Of a stretch of 64,000 bases of DNA, positions 51,119-58,894 are shown one piece after another. Both the position numbers and the translations under genes were made by a program. This DNA is from Gemmata massiliana (GTDB taxonomy: Bacteria > Planctomycetota > Planctomycetia > Gemmatales > Gemmataceae): NCBI RefSeq assembly GCF_901538265.1, contig NZ_LR593886.1, forward strand, positions 1 to 64,000, read 5' to 3'. Each line of letters opens with the position of its first letter. Position 1 is the first letter of the stretch. The notes below the pieces were generated by a model that ran no database searches, was not told the DNA's origin, and saw nothing but the letters and a program-made list of their open reading frames with translations.

Positions 51119-52255
51119 CTACCCCGCGAACTGCCAGTGAACGAAACGATTCAGCAAAACGAGTTGCGCGAGGGCGAACCCGATTAATGTCACAGCGAAC
51201 AGTAACCTTCGGGAGCGGAGCAGGTCGGCGAGTTCGATGAACGCGGGGAGCGACGCGAGTACAACGCGGTGGCCACTCAGGAGCGTCCCGGATGCGAACA
51301 TTTGGGCCACGGGTACCAACGTGAGCACGCCCCAAAATGTCCCGCGCTTGCGCCACGCGCGAATCCCGAGGACTGTGACACCCAAGACGAGAAATGCTTC
51401 ACCCCAATGGGGCAACGTGGGATCGTAGATAGACTCGATGGCGAGGAACGGGTTCCTCCACGATAGCGGCGCGCGGCCCCATTTCGTGTGCGCCTTTAGG
51501 CTCGCGAACGGATCACCAACGATCCACCACAGAAAGCCCCAGAAGAGCGCGATGCCGCCGGCACTACCGATCACGAGAGCCAGAGTGCGCGGGAGTTCTT
51601 TTCGGTCGCGCTTGGCGATCCAATCACAAGTGGCTGCGATCCCGAGCGCGGCCCCTGTCAAGCGCGCGAGTGATCCGCCGAGTGATGCGATTCCGGCGGT
51701 GACGGGTCGGTTCCGGAGCCAAGCCGCGAGCGCGAGTGCGGTGAAAAACAGACCGAACGATTCGTTGTACGCCGCAGAAAAAAAGAACGCGGTTGGGAAT
51801 GCGAGTAGAAGTGCCAGGGTTCGCCAGGCCGCATTGGGGTCTTCGAGTACACGGGCGGCTACGCGCCCGAAGATCGCGGCACCCGCGGCCCCAAGTAGAT
51901 TCGCGACTACCAATCCGGCCCAGAACATATTCAGACCGAGCGCGTCCGCGAGGGCCATACTCGCGGGCATCGCGGGTTGGAACGCGACCCCACTTTGACC
52001 GTCCGGGCGCGTGCTGTTTGAGAACCCCTTCTCCGCGATTTCGGCCATCCATCCAGCGTCCCAGCGATACCACGGCTCGATGAGATGGGCGGAACTGAGA
52101 TTACAGGCATCGCGAACGTGTGTCGGGGTCTCGTGGTGGGAGTAAGGATCGGGGGGAAGTGCTGCGAGAACGAGGCCAAGCGCGACCGTACCGATTCGGA
52201 CCGCGAGTGCAACCAAGAATAGGGGCAGAAACTGCGGCGGGGGATTCGGGGTCAT
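51119..52255 (-). CDS. PIG-V-like membrane mannosyltransferase family protein
   Basis: This polytopic protein of 377 residues has the GT-C type pattern: a first helix (LFLVALAVRIGTVALGLVL), the acidic DAGWMAEIAEKGF loop (W-D-x-G-W), and many helices (FWAGLVVANLLGAAGAAIFG, TLALLLAFPTAFFFSAAYNE, LALVIGSAGGIALFWGFLWW). The motifs FPTAFFFSAAYNESFGLFFT and WYRWDAGWMAEIAEKG match the PIG-V (GPI mannosyltransferase II) family found in bacteria as well. Donor and acceptor are unknown. Start 52255 is chosen because upstream codons fall in the terminator hairpin. Confidence 0.75.
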   Translation of the reverse strand: MTPNPPPQFLPLFLVALAVRIGTVALGLVLAALPPDPYSHHETPTHVRDACNLSSAHLIEPWYRWDAGWMAEIAEKGFSNSTRPDGQSGVAFQPAMPASMALADALGLNMFWAGLVVANLLGAAGAAIFGRVAARVLEDPNAAWRTLALLLAFPTAFFFSAAYNESFGLFFTALALAAWLRNRPVTAGIASLGGSLARLTGAALGIAATCDWIAKRDRKELPRTLALVIGSAGGIALFWGFLWWIVGDPFASLKAHTKWGRAPLSWRNPFLAIESIYDPTLPHWGEAFLVLGVTVLGIRAWRKRGTFWGVLTLVPVAQMFASGTLLSGHRVVLASLPAFIELADLLRSRRLLFAVTLIGFALAQLVLLNRFVHWQFAG

Positions 52256-52277
52256 CGTGAGAGGTCGCAGAAAAGCC

Positions 52278-52320
52278 ACGAGGCCCGCGCGAGCGGTGAA
52301 TCCGTTCGCGCGGGCCTCGT
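52278..52320 (-). terminator. Terminator downstream of tRNA-Pro
   Basis: Arms 52278-52292 and 52306-52320 are a perfect 15-bp stem (ACGAGGCCCGCGCGA and its partner) with a loop that extends as CGG/CCG. It lies just downstream of the tRNA on the minus strand. Its outer stem ACGAGGCCCG matches that of the hairpin at 28565-28601. Confidence 0.78.
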
Positions 52321-52341
52321 TGTTCATACTCGGTCAAAAAG

Positions 52342-52416
52342 TCGGGGCGGCGGGATTTGAACCCACGGCCTCCTGCTCCCAAGGCAGGCGCGCTAGCCAG
52401 ACTGCGCTACGCCCCG
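52342..52416 (-). tRNA. tRNA-Pro (anticodon UGG)
   Basis: The minus strand folds as a cloverleaf: acceptor stem CGGGGCG/CGCCCCG with discriminator A, D arm GCGC...GCGC, anticodon stem CCTGC/GCAGG around the loop CTTGGGA (anticodon TGG), and T arm GTGGG-TTCAAAT-CCCGC. It is 75 bases without an encoded CCA end. Confidence 0.93.
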
Positions 52417-52483
52417 ATTCGTGCGGATCACAACCAACCCGCACTCATGTTATCGATTCGGACACGGTCGTGATAGGCCAGGT

Positions 52484-52993
52484 TCACTTTGCCAGCTCGA
52501 ACGACTTCAGGAATTCTTCTGCTTCCTTGCCCGCCACTGCTTCCTTCGGCCCGACCACGAACACTTGGTACAGCCGGTTGTCCACCAGGATGATTTTCAC
52601 TTGCAGGTGTAGATCGTCCTTTTCGGCCGTGATGTCGCGCGCGGGGTGGTCTTTCCCGTTGGCCGTGAACTTCGTTTCGGCCGACTTGCTGACCTTTGCC
52701 TTGAAGTTGTCGACGAGGCCCTTCTCGCCCCCTTCGAGCAGTTTGGACGGTGTGGCCGCTTTGATTACATCCGCGGGCATGTCTGAGTAGATCACCGCGA
52801 ACCCGCTCTTACCCTTCTCAGCGATCGTGATGTTCAGGTCCAGGCCGCCGGCTTTCTGGGCCAGCACCTTCGGCTTTTCATCGCCGGGGAACTTCACGCT
52901 GAATTTGCCTTCTTTCGACTCGAACTTCTTGTCGTCGGCGCCAACAGTGCCAACGAACACCACCAACGCGGCTACTGTGAACATCGTTCGCAT
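52484..52993 (-). CDS. Secreted small protein, tandem paralogue 1
   Basis: The signal peptide is MRTMFTVAALVVFVGTVGAD. The body (149 residues after cleavage) shares a layout with the two upstream genes: FESKEGKFSVKFPGDEKPKV, a Y-S-D segment (FAVIYSDMPADVIKAATPS), a GxRxD-like HPARDITAEKDDLHLQVKI and the end NRLYQVFVVGPKEAVAGKEA then a helix EEFLKSFELAK. No family name was recognised; domains of this type are seen as secreted proteins of unknown function. It is the last of three genes in tandem on the minus strand, near tRNA-Pro. Confidence 0.75.
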   Translation of the reverse strand: MRTMFTVAALVVFVGTVGADDKKFESKEGKFSVKFPGDEKPKVLAQKAGGLDLNITIAEKGKSGFAVIYSDMPADVIKAATPSKLLEGGEKGLVDNFKAKVSKSAETKFTANGKDHPARDITAEKDDLHLQVKIILVDNRLYQVFVVGPKEAVAGKEAEEFLKSFELAK

Positions 52994-53009
52994 GTGAACC
53001 GTCTCCTCG

Positions 53010-53534
53010 TTACTTGGTCAGTTCGAGCGAATCGAGGAAGGCAGTCGCGTCCTTGCCGGACACGAATTCAGCCGTCCCAATAACGGCCACTTGGTAAAGC
53101 CGGTTCTCGCGGAGCATCGCGCGGAACTTTATTCGCTGCTTCCCCTTGTCTCTATCTACGACGAGTTCGCGACCGGGCAACTTTTCCGGGCCGAACTCGA
53201 TCGTCTTTTCGCTGATGATCTCGCCCTTACTTCCCTTGATGCCGTCCTGAACTCCGCCGAACAGGGTCTTGTGGTTCTCGGCCTTTGTCGCTTCAACCGG
53301 GTAGTCGGTGTAGCTCATCAGATACACGTTGCCGTCCGAAGTGGCGAAGGTCGCGACGTTAACTTCTAGGTCGCCCAGCGCGCTCTTCGCGGTCTGGCGC
53401 GAGGTCTTCGGCTGGTTCGGGAACTTGATCGCGTACTTGCCTTCGGTCGAGGTGTAGGCGTCCTTTGGGCGCTGGGCCGCGGCCGGCGCCGCAACGCAGA
53501 GGATCGCCACCCCGAGTACAACGGCCGCGCGCAT
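53010..53534 (-). CDS. Secreted small protein, tandem paralogue 2
   Basis: The signal peptide is MRAAVVLGVAILCVAAPAAA. The body repeats the paralogue pattern: YTSTEGKYAIKFPNQPKTSR, MSYTDYPVEATKAENHKTLF, PGRELVVDRDKGKQRIKFRA, MLRENRLYQVAVIGTAEFVS and the closing ATAFLDSLELTK. The shared A-F-P core and the RLYQV...V.G end show common descent with its two neighbours. It begins 11 bases after paralogue 3 and ends 16 bases before paralogue 1. Function unknown. Confidence 0.75.
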   Translation of the reverse strand: MRAAVVLGVAILCVAAPAAAQRPKDAYTSTEGKYAIKFPNQPKTSRQTAKSALGDLEVNVATFATSDGNVYLMSYTDYPVEATKAENHKTLFGGVQDGIKGSKGEIISEKTIEFGPEKLPGRELVVDRDKGKQRIKFRAMLRENRLYQVAVIGTAEFVSGKDATAFLDSLELTK

Positions 53535-53545
53535 GCCGCCTCCGG

Positions 53546-54067
53546 TTACTTGGTGATTTCAAACGAGGTGATGAACTTGTCGGCGGAAGACGAGGTCACG
53601 ACTTCCTTCGATCCCTGCACTACCACCTGGTAGAGCCGCTTCCCGACGATCACCATTCTATTGCGAACGAAGCCGGTGGGGGTTTCGATCAGCACGTCGC
53701 GCCCGGAGAACTTCTCGTCGCCTACTGTGATGGTGATTTCCTTGTCGTCGAGTACCGTCCCTTTCTCGCCCTTGTTCCCGTCACGAACTTTTTCGAGACG
53801 CGGACCAGCGGGCTTCTTCGCGACCTCGTCCGAGGCGTCGATGTAGCTCACGACGAACGTGGTGTCGCCCTTCAGCTCCACCGAGTCGATCGTCAGCTTC
53901 AGTGTGTCCTTGCCCGCCTGGACGTCGGTCGTTTCGGTCTTCACCGCGCCCGGGAACAGCACCTTGTACTTCCCGTCCGCCGAGGCGTACTGCTTGAAGT
54001 CCTGCGCGTGAGCGATGAGCGGTGAGGCCGCTAAAAGCGCAACCAGCGCGAACGTCCGTGCCCGCAT
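53546..54067 (-). CDS. Secreted small protein, tandem paralogue 3
   Basis: The signal peptide is MRARTFALVALLAASPLIAH. The body has YASADGKYKVLFPGAVKTET, VVSYIDASDEVAKKPAGPRL, SGRDVLIETPTGFVRNRMVI and GKRLYQVVVQGSKEVVTSSS, then a final helix ADKFITSFEITK. ATG 54067 is preferred over an in-frame codon at 54094 because it starts the signal peptide directly. It is the first of the three tandem paralogues, with gaps of 11 and 16 bases, so they are probably one operon. Function unknown. Confidence 0.76.
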   Translation of the reverse strand: MRARTFALVALLAASPLIAHAQDFKQYASADGKYKVLFPGAVKTETTDVQAGKDTLKLTIDSVELKGDTTFVVSYIDASDEVAKKPAGPRLEKVRDGNKGEKGTVLDDKEITITVGDEKFSGRDVLIETPTGFVRNRMVIVGKRLYQVVVQGSKEVVTSSSADKFITSFEITK

Positions 54068-54120
54068 GGGTGATCTCCGTGAGGAATCGAACACGGAGAG
54101 CGTAGCCGAAGCGCGTCGGG

Positions 54121-54270
54121 TCAGGCAAGAGAAGTGATCGCTTCGAGAATGCGGAGCGCCTGCTCGCTCAGTTCATGGCTTCCACCGAAGGCAAAAGTGG
54201 TGTCACCGATCTTGTGGTGTGGACTGGCTACGTCGAACGAGAATTGCCAGCGATCGACGCTTCTCGCTGC
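54121..54270 (-). pseudogene. C-terminal gene fragment in frame after the WD40 stop
   Basis: After the WD40 stop (TGA at 54273-54271) the same minus-strand frame stays open for 49 codons, to a TGA at 54123-54121. It reads as plausible protein: RWQFSFDVASPHHKIGDTTF and AFGGSHELSEQALRILEAIT. There is no start codon in the fragment, so it is a remnant of another gene or a lost C-terminal extension. Its sequence does not resemble WD40 repeats. Evidence is moderate because a chance open frame of this length is possible. Confidence 0.32.
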
Positions 54271-55377
54271 TCAGGACTTCGGGGGAACGTCCCAGATACG
54301 TACTTCACCAACTGCTGTTGGTTTGTCCTCAGTGCATCCGACTGCCAGTTCGGTTCCATCGGGGGAGAAGGCTACGGCCTTCGGTGGGCCGGGACATCGG
54401 AAAACTCGGATCAGTCGGCCGGTGGGCACGTCCCACAATCGCACGCAGTATGGATGCTTACCGTCTTTGAGCACCTCTCCTGTCGCCATTGTCTGGCTGT
54501 TCGGAGAAAACGCGAGGCACATCACGAAAGTGACAATACTGTTCGGGGGCAAGCCCGGGAATCGGGTTTCCGACCCGGTCACCGTGTCACATACAGTGAC
54601 GACGTCCGTCGCCTCTGACCACCCGCCACCGTAGGCTACCATCCCGGTCTTGGGGACGAACGACAGGGCCAAAATATCCTGCCGTTGAGGGAGATTCCGG
54701 CGGAGACTCCCGTCCACGGAGTCCCACAGTTTTACGTCGCCCTTGTCGTCCCCGGAAACGAGAAACATCCCATCGGGTGAGTACGCGACCGACTTCACCC
54801 GGCCACGGTGTCCATTCAGAACTAGCTTTTCTTTTCCATTTACAGCGTCCCACACGCGGACTTCGCTGGATACAGTGTCGCCTGATGGAGGGTGTTGAGC
54901 CGCCGCCACGTTTCGCCCGTCCGGTGAGAAGCGTACCGCGGCAATATTTCTCTCAGTTTCCACGTCGGCGCGCGGTGGCCCGTACCCGCCTTGCTGAAGT
55001 GTCAGTTGCTTCTCGCCTCGTTCGGTGCCCCACACCGCCAAGTGCCCGTCAAAGCACCCCGAAGCCAACCGTTTCCCGTCTGGGGAGTACGCCACAGACA
55101 CGACGGCAGCGGTCGTGGGATGATCGAGAGTCCGAACGGGTTGTCGCGTCGTCCGGTCCCACACCACGATTGCGTGTCCGCTACCAGCGGCCAGGGAGCG
55201 ACCGTCGGGGCTGAACGCGATTGTGTTGACGGTGCCTTCGGGAGCCAGGAGCGTGGCTTTCGGCGGGTCGAGTCGGTTTCTGTCGATGTGCCACCAAACA
55301 GCCGTCGCGCCAACTGTACCCACCACTACGAGGGCGATGGCGATCAGGAGAAAGATCCAACGGGTACGAACTTTCAT
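54271..55377 (-). CDS. Membrane-anchored WD40-repeat protein
   Basis: An N-terminal transmembrane anchor (IFLLIAIALVVVGTVGATAV) is followed by WD40 repeats with the F/Y-SPDG pattern: IAFSPDGRSLAAGSGHAIVV, VAYSPDGKRLASGCFDGHLA, VRFSPDGRNVAAAQH, VAYSPDGMFLVSGDDKGDVK, LAFSPNSQTMATGEVLKDGK, VAFSPDGTELAVGCTEDKPT. Each blade ends with the VWD/LWD pattern. At 368 residues this makes about seven blades, one propeller, facing the periplasm. The ligand is unknown. It is separated from parB by a terminator. Confidence 0.87.
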   Translation of the reverse strand: MKVRTRWIFLLIAIALVVVGTVGATAVWWHIDRNRLDPPKATLLAPEGTVNTIAFSPDGRSLAAGSGHAIVVWDRTTRQPVRTLDHPTTAAVVSVAYSPDGKRLASGCFDGHLAVWGTERGEKQLTLQQGGYGPPRADVETERNIAAVRFSPDGRNVAAAQHPPSGDTVSSEVRVWDAVNGKEKLVLNGHRGRVKSVAYSPDGMFLVSGDDKGDVKLWDSVDGSLRRNLPQRQDILALSFVPKTGMVAYGGGWSEATDVVTVCDTVTGSETRFPGLPPNSIVTFVMCLAFSPNSQTMATGEVLKDGKHPYCVRLWDVPTGRLIRVFRCPGPPKAVAFSPDGTELAVGCTEDKPTAVGEVRIWDVPPKS

Positions 55378-55536
55378 CAGACCCTCGGCGTGGACTTCCC
55401 CACGAATCGTGGACAGCGGAACGCGGTGTCAACGCTACCCGATCCTGGTCATTTCAGCAGATGTTAGCTTAACCGGAGGAGTGAGCCGTTACTCGAAATG
55501 AAATCACTTCTGCATTTGGCGAGAAGCATTTAAACG

Positions 55537-55564
55537 CAAACAGGGGGCTGATGCCCCCTGTTTG
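55537..55564 (-). terminator. 12-bp hairpin terminator downstream of parB
   Basis: CAAACAGGGGGC (55537-55548) pairs perfectly with GCCCCCTGTTTG (55553-55564) around a TGAT loop. It lies after the parB stop on the minus strand and before the WD40 gene. Confidence 0.85.
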
Positions 55565-55588
55565 TTTCGATCGCGTTCTGTCAGGTGT

Positions 55589-56518
55589 TCACTTCTGAAG
55601 AGCCTGGACGATCCGTTCGAAGTCGTCGTTGGAGTCGAAGCCGATCACGATCTGGCCCTTGTCCTTCGCCTTCACCTTGATCTCGATCTTTACCGCGAGT
55701 CGCTGACGGAGGTCGTCTTCCAACCCCTTCACGTGGGCCGTCTTCTCGACCGGCTCCTTGCGAGCGACCGCCTCGGCCGCGACTTCCGCTCCGGCCGCTG
55801 CGAGCTTGTGTTGCTTGACGAGTAGTTCCAGCGCGTGAACAGAGTAGTTCTTCATGATCGCGTCCTTCGAGAACGCGACCTGCTGCTCCAAGTCTGTTAC
55901 ACCCTTCAGCACCTTGGCGTGACCCATCGTGAGCTGACCGTTGCGAACCGCGGTCTGCACTTCGGGGTGCAGGTTCAGGAGGCCCAGCAGGTTGCTCACG
56001 GTCGAGCGGTCCAGCCCGAGGCGCCCGCCGAGCTGGTCCTGCGTCATCCGGAACTTGTCCATGTACTCCTTGAACCCCTGAGCCTTCTCGATGGGGTTCA
56101 GGTCGGTGCGCTGGATGTTCTCAACGAGGGCCGCCTCGAAGACCTGTTGGTCGTCGAAGGTCACCACGTGAACGGGCACTTCGATCAGCCCGGCGTCCTT
56201 GGCCGCGCGGAGCCGGCGCTCGCCGGCGATGAGTTGGTAGCTGTCTCCCACGGCTCGCACCACGAGCGGTTGGAGGATGCCGTGGTTCTTCACGCTCGCG
56301 GTGAGCGAGGCGAGTTCATCGTTGTCGAACTGCTTGCGCGGCTGATACGGGTTGAACCCGATCTTCTCGACCGCGAGCCGGGACACGGGTGTGTCCGCGG
56401 ATTGCGGGGCCGAGATGTCGCCGAGGAGGGCGTTGAGTCCGCGGGCTAAACGGGGCGGGGCTTTGACGGTCGCTTCCATGCGAAGGTCTCCGGGGTCAAT
56501 CAATCTGGACCGACTCAT
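55589..56518 (-). CDS. parB: Chromosome-partitioning protein ParB
   Basis: ParB is a CTP-dependent clamp that loads at parS and spreads along DNA. Motifs: RLARGLNALLGDI, NPYQPRKQFDNDELASLTAS, KNHGILQPLVVRAVGDSYQL, IAGERRLRAAKDAGLIEVPV (the box II GERR signature), ALVENIQRTDLNPIEKAQGF and the helix-turn-helix RMTQDQLGGRLGLDRSTVSN. The end is the C-terminal dimerisation domain. ATG 56518 follows AGAGG; the longer frame from 56719 runs through the parS palindromes and is rejected. No parA is found in the window. Length is 309 residues. Confidence 0.95.
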   Translation of the reverse strand: MSRSRLIDPGDLRMEATVKAPPRLARGLNALLGDISAPQSADTPVSRLAVEKIGFNPYQPRKQFDNDELASLTASVKNHGILQPLVVRAVGDSYQLIAGERRLRAAKDAGLIEVPVHVVTFDDQQVFEAALVENIQRTDLNPIEKAQGFKEYMDKFRMTQDQLGGRLGLDRSTVSNLLGLLNLHPEVQTAVRNGQLTMGHAKVLKGVTDLEQQVAFSKDAIMKNYSVHALELLVKQHKLAAAGAEVAAEAVARKEPVEKTAHVKGLEDDLRQRLAVKIEIKVKAKDKGQIVIGFDSNDDFERIVQALQK

Positions 56519-56570
56519 AGCAACCTCTGCGGTTGTGAGAAGTGGAATCAAAGTGACGTGGTCTGAGAGG

Positions 56571-56586
56571 GGTTCCACGTGGAACG
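56571..56586. promoter_or_regulatory. parS-like site 1
   Basis: GGTTCCACGTGGAACG contains the 14-bp palindrome GTTCCACGTGGAAC (56572-56585), close to the parS consensus TGTTTCACGTGAAACA. It lies 54 bases upstream of parB on the minus strand, so it may also autoregulate parB. Confidence 0.82.
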
Positions 56587-56638
56587 TCGCAAACGTGAGG
56601 ACGAATCGCAACTGCCATGAAATTCGAGTCTTTGGCAG

Positions 56639-56654
56639 CGTTCCACGTGGAACG
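56639..56654. promoter_or_regulatory. parS-like site 2
   Basis: CGTTCCACGTGGAACG is a perfect 16-bp palindrome with the same 14-bp core as site 1, 68 bases further upstream of parB. Confidence 0.85.
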
Positions 56655-57110
56655 TTCTGCGCAATCGGAACGGTCCGCGTGGACGGTACTTTTGCCCCAA
56701 ACGGCGCCGTCCGGACCACGAAAAATCAGCGCGCAACGCGCGGAATTTGGATTGTGACCGAGGGCGAAGAAAGTGGCCTTGTCGGTTGTGAGAAAACTGA
56801 ATTACCATCCGCCCCGCTCGGCCACCGGACCGGAACCCGAAGGCCGAGCACGACCCACCACCGGACCGGAACCCAGTGGTGAGTCGTTCGGGTCAGCAAT
56901 GACCCGGCCGGAGAAGAGGTGTCGAAGTTGGCTCCCCGCCGCGCGTCTCGCTCGCGCATGGACGCTCGCTCGTCCGCAGCGGAAGCACACTCCACACCAA
57001 CCGGAACGCGCGAACGCTATGGCCCAACGACCGCGAGTGGATCTCCGCGGTCGCTCGTGGTGTCTCGTTCGCGCACCTTTTCAATCGCTGGTTGCTCAGG
57101 AGCGTTGCGC

Positions 57111-58214
57111 ATGGATGCGACTCGTGGCCCGATTCTGTTTCGCTGCGACGGCACAAGCGAGCACGGCTGGGAGCCGTTCTACCAGTGCCTCTCGCTCGCC
57201 GCGGCGCTCCAGCGCCGGCGCCGGGGAACGAACTTCCTCAGCTACCTCGATCCGCTCTCACTGGCGACCGTCGTGAACCGCGGCAACAACGACTGGGTGC
57301 CCGCCGAGCGGAAGATCGGTGACGACGGCGACCTCGAAGCCACCATCGCCGCCGCGCGGAAGATGAATGCCGCCGCCATCGTCGTTGCGGGCGAGGGCTA
57401 CTCGGCCGACTACCTCCGCGAGCTGAAGAAGACCGGCGCGCTGGTGATGGTGTTCGACTCGACCGCAGACATACGGTTCCCGGCCGACCTCGTGGTGAAT
57501 CCGCTCCTGTTCCCAACGCGGAAGACCTACCGCGTGGAGCCGGGCTGCCAGCTCCTGCTCGGCACTCGCTTCGCGCTCTGCCGCGGGGTGTTCCGCCGAC
57601 AGCGCACGATCCGCGCGACCGAGCCGCCGATGCCGTTCCGTGCCCTGGTCGCGATGGGAGACGACGACCTCGCGGGCGAAGCGCTGACCCGCACGCAGCA
57701 GCTCATGGAGATGCCGAAGGTCGCGAAGATCACGATCTCGGCCCGCACGCACCACCCGCGCTATGACGACATGCTGACCCTCGCTGATGACAGCAGCGGT
57801 AAGGTCGAAATCATCACTGAAACCAAGGAGCTGATGACGCGCCTCGTCCGCGCTCACTTCGCGCTGACGAGCGGCGACGGATGGTCGCCGGAACTGTGTG
57901 TGGTGGGTATTCCGCAACTGATCCTGAGCCAGACCAAGCGGCACGCAGGCAACGGGAAGAAGCTCGACGAGGACGGCGTCGCGACCTACTTGGGGAACGC
58001 GGCGGACGTGACCTTCGACCAGCTTCGTGAAGCGGTCGACCTGTTCCACGACGACTCGATGGAACGAAAGAGCATGACCCGTTGCGCACGGAACACGTTC
58101 GACGGGCGCGGACCGGATCGCATCGTGAACGGTCTGGAGATCATGCTCCACGGCCCGACGCGCAAGCGGGCCGCTTCCTTCGCTCCGACGCACGGGCTGA
58201 AGATCGCCGCGTGA
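57111..58214 (+). CDS. PseG/SpsG-like sugar-nucleotide hydrolase family protein
   Basis: The N terminus GPILFRCDGTSEHGWEPFYQ resembles the I-R-x-D-x-x-x-x-G-x-G-H segment of PseG/SpsG, the GT-B fold hydrolases that release the sugar from UDP in nonulosonic acid synthesis. Other GT-B-like segments are AAAIVVAGEGYSADYLRELK, LVMVFDSTADIRFPADLVVN, ALVAMGDDDLAGEALTRTQQ, ALTSGDGWSPELCVVGIPQL and DVTFDQLREAVDLFHDDSME. The canonical GH pair is altered to EHGW. ATG 57111 follows AGGAG by 8 bases, giving 367 residues. No other pse or leg genes are in the window, so the role is unclear. Confidence 0.66.
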   Translation: MDATRGPILFRCDGTSEHGWEPFYQCLSLAAALQRRRRGTNFLSYLDPLSLATVVNRGNNDWVPAERKIGDDGDLEATIAAARKMNAAAIVVAGEGYSADYLRELKKTGALVMVFDSTADIRFPADLVVNPLLFPTRKTYRVEPGCQLLLGTRFALCRGVFRRQRTIRATEPPMPFRALVAMGDDDLAGEALTRTQQLMEMPKVAKITISARTHHPRYDDMLTLADDSSGKVEIITETKELMTRLVRAHFALTSGDGWSPELCVVGIPQLILSQTKRHAGNGKKLDEDGVATYLGNAADVTFDQLREAVDLFHDDSMERKSMTRCARNTFDGRGPDRIVNGLEIMLHGPTRKRAASFAPTHGLKIAA

Positions 58215-58247
58215 CGTCGAGTGTGGTGCCTTGAAACTTGTTCCACG

Positions 58248-58288
58248 TGTCCCGGTCCAGTAGGCTCTGTCGAGAGCGGACCGGGACA
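58248..58288 (+). terminator. 11-bp hairpin terminator
   Basis: TGTCCCGGTCC (58248-58258) pairs with GGACCGGGACA (58278-58288), followed by TTTCGTTTCC. Its left edge overlaps a degenerate parS-like GTTCCACGTG (58240-58249). Confidence 0.75.
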
Positions 58289-58318
58289 TTTCGTTTCCTG
58301 ATAACCCTTGAACGCGCG

Positions 58319-58457
58319 ATGTGGTGGCTCTTCGGTAGTCTTTGTGTCGGAATCCCGTTGATCCTCTTGGGACTGGCGGTCGGCTACTACGTGTGGTTCA
58401 TGCGCCAAGAGGCGGCACGAGAAGAGAAGCTGAAACGGAAGGGCCGCGTCGTGAATC
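58319..58457 (+). pseudogene. N-terminal membrane fragment of a frameshifted gene
   Basis: From ATG 58319 the frame reads MWWLFGSLCVGIPLILLGLA and onward to KLKRKGRVV, a single-pass membrane anchor with a charged stretch. After about 46 codons the sense continues in the +1 frame (58458-58871). The same frame itself runs on to 58597 with Arg/Gly-rich sequence typical of an unreal frame. The two parts together (553 bases, one more than a multiple of 3) fit a single anchored protein broken by one base. Confidence 0.5.
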
Positions 58458-58871
58458 GTGTTCGCCAACGACAACCTCTACAAGAAAAACGCGCGGGACA
58501 ACTTCTGGCCGGCCCAGGTGGTGTTCACACTCGTCGAGGATGTCCGGGATCTGGACGACGTGCTAGAAGACTTGGCGGAGGAGATCCGCGAGTTTGAAAC
58601 GGAAGACGAGGAGGACGAAGACGAGCGAATCATCGGCCAGGTGGTGCGAACGGAGTACGGTTACAGTTGGCCCTTACGAATCCCGAAGCGAATCACCGGT
58701 CGGCTCGTCGCGTACACCACGACCGTCGATGTCCAGTGCAAGTGGCTCCCCGCGCGCCGGTTGGAGGAGCCTTACATTTACATCAGGGCCTATGCCGGCA
58801 AGGACCGCCAGGACCGGCTCGCGCGCATGATTCCGTACCCCGACGATGATGACGACGATGGCTACGAGTAG
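58458..58871 (+). CDS. Hypothetical acidic soluble domain, probable C-terminal part of the frameshifted gene
   Basis: From a GTG at 58458 the frame gives 137 codons: FANDNLYKKNARDNFWPAQV, then an acidic stretch (DVLEDLAEEIREFETEDEED) and GQVVRTEYGYSWPLRIPKRI, TTVDVQCKWLPARRLEEPYI and a closing Asp-rich tail (PYPDDDDDDGYE). No family was recognised, but the sequence is clearly protein-like. If it starts at the GTG it is a separate cytoplasmic protein. The upstream anchor frame fits better as its missing N terminus. Confidence 0.6.
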   Translation: MFANDNLYKKNARDNFWPAQVVFTLVEDVRDLDDVLEDLAEEIREFETEDEEDEDERIIGQVVRTEYGYSWPLRIPKRITGRLVAYTTTVDVQCKWLPARRLEEPYIYIRAYAGKDRQDRLARMIPYPDDDDDDGYE

Positions 58872-58894
58872 TTCAGCCCCAATTAACAGGTTGA

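Noticed and set aside
54134..54634. Plus-strand frame opposite the WD40 gene
   Set aside because: It overlaps well-defined WD40 repeats on the minus strand and has no domain.
56519..56719. N-terminal extension of ParB
   Set aside because: It would translate through both parS palindromes and lacks similarity to ParB N termini; the start at 56518 has its own ribosome site.
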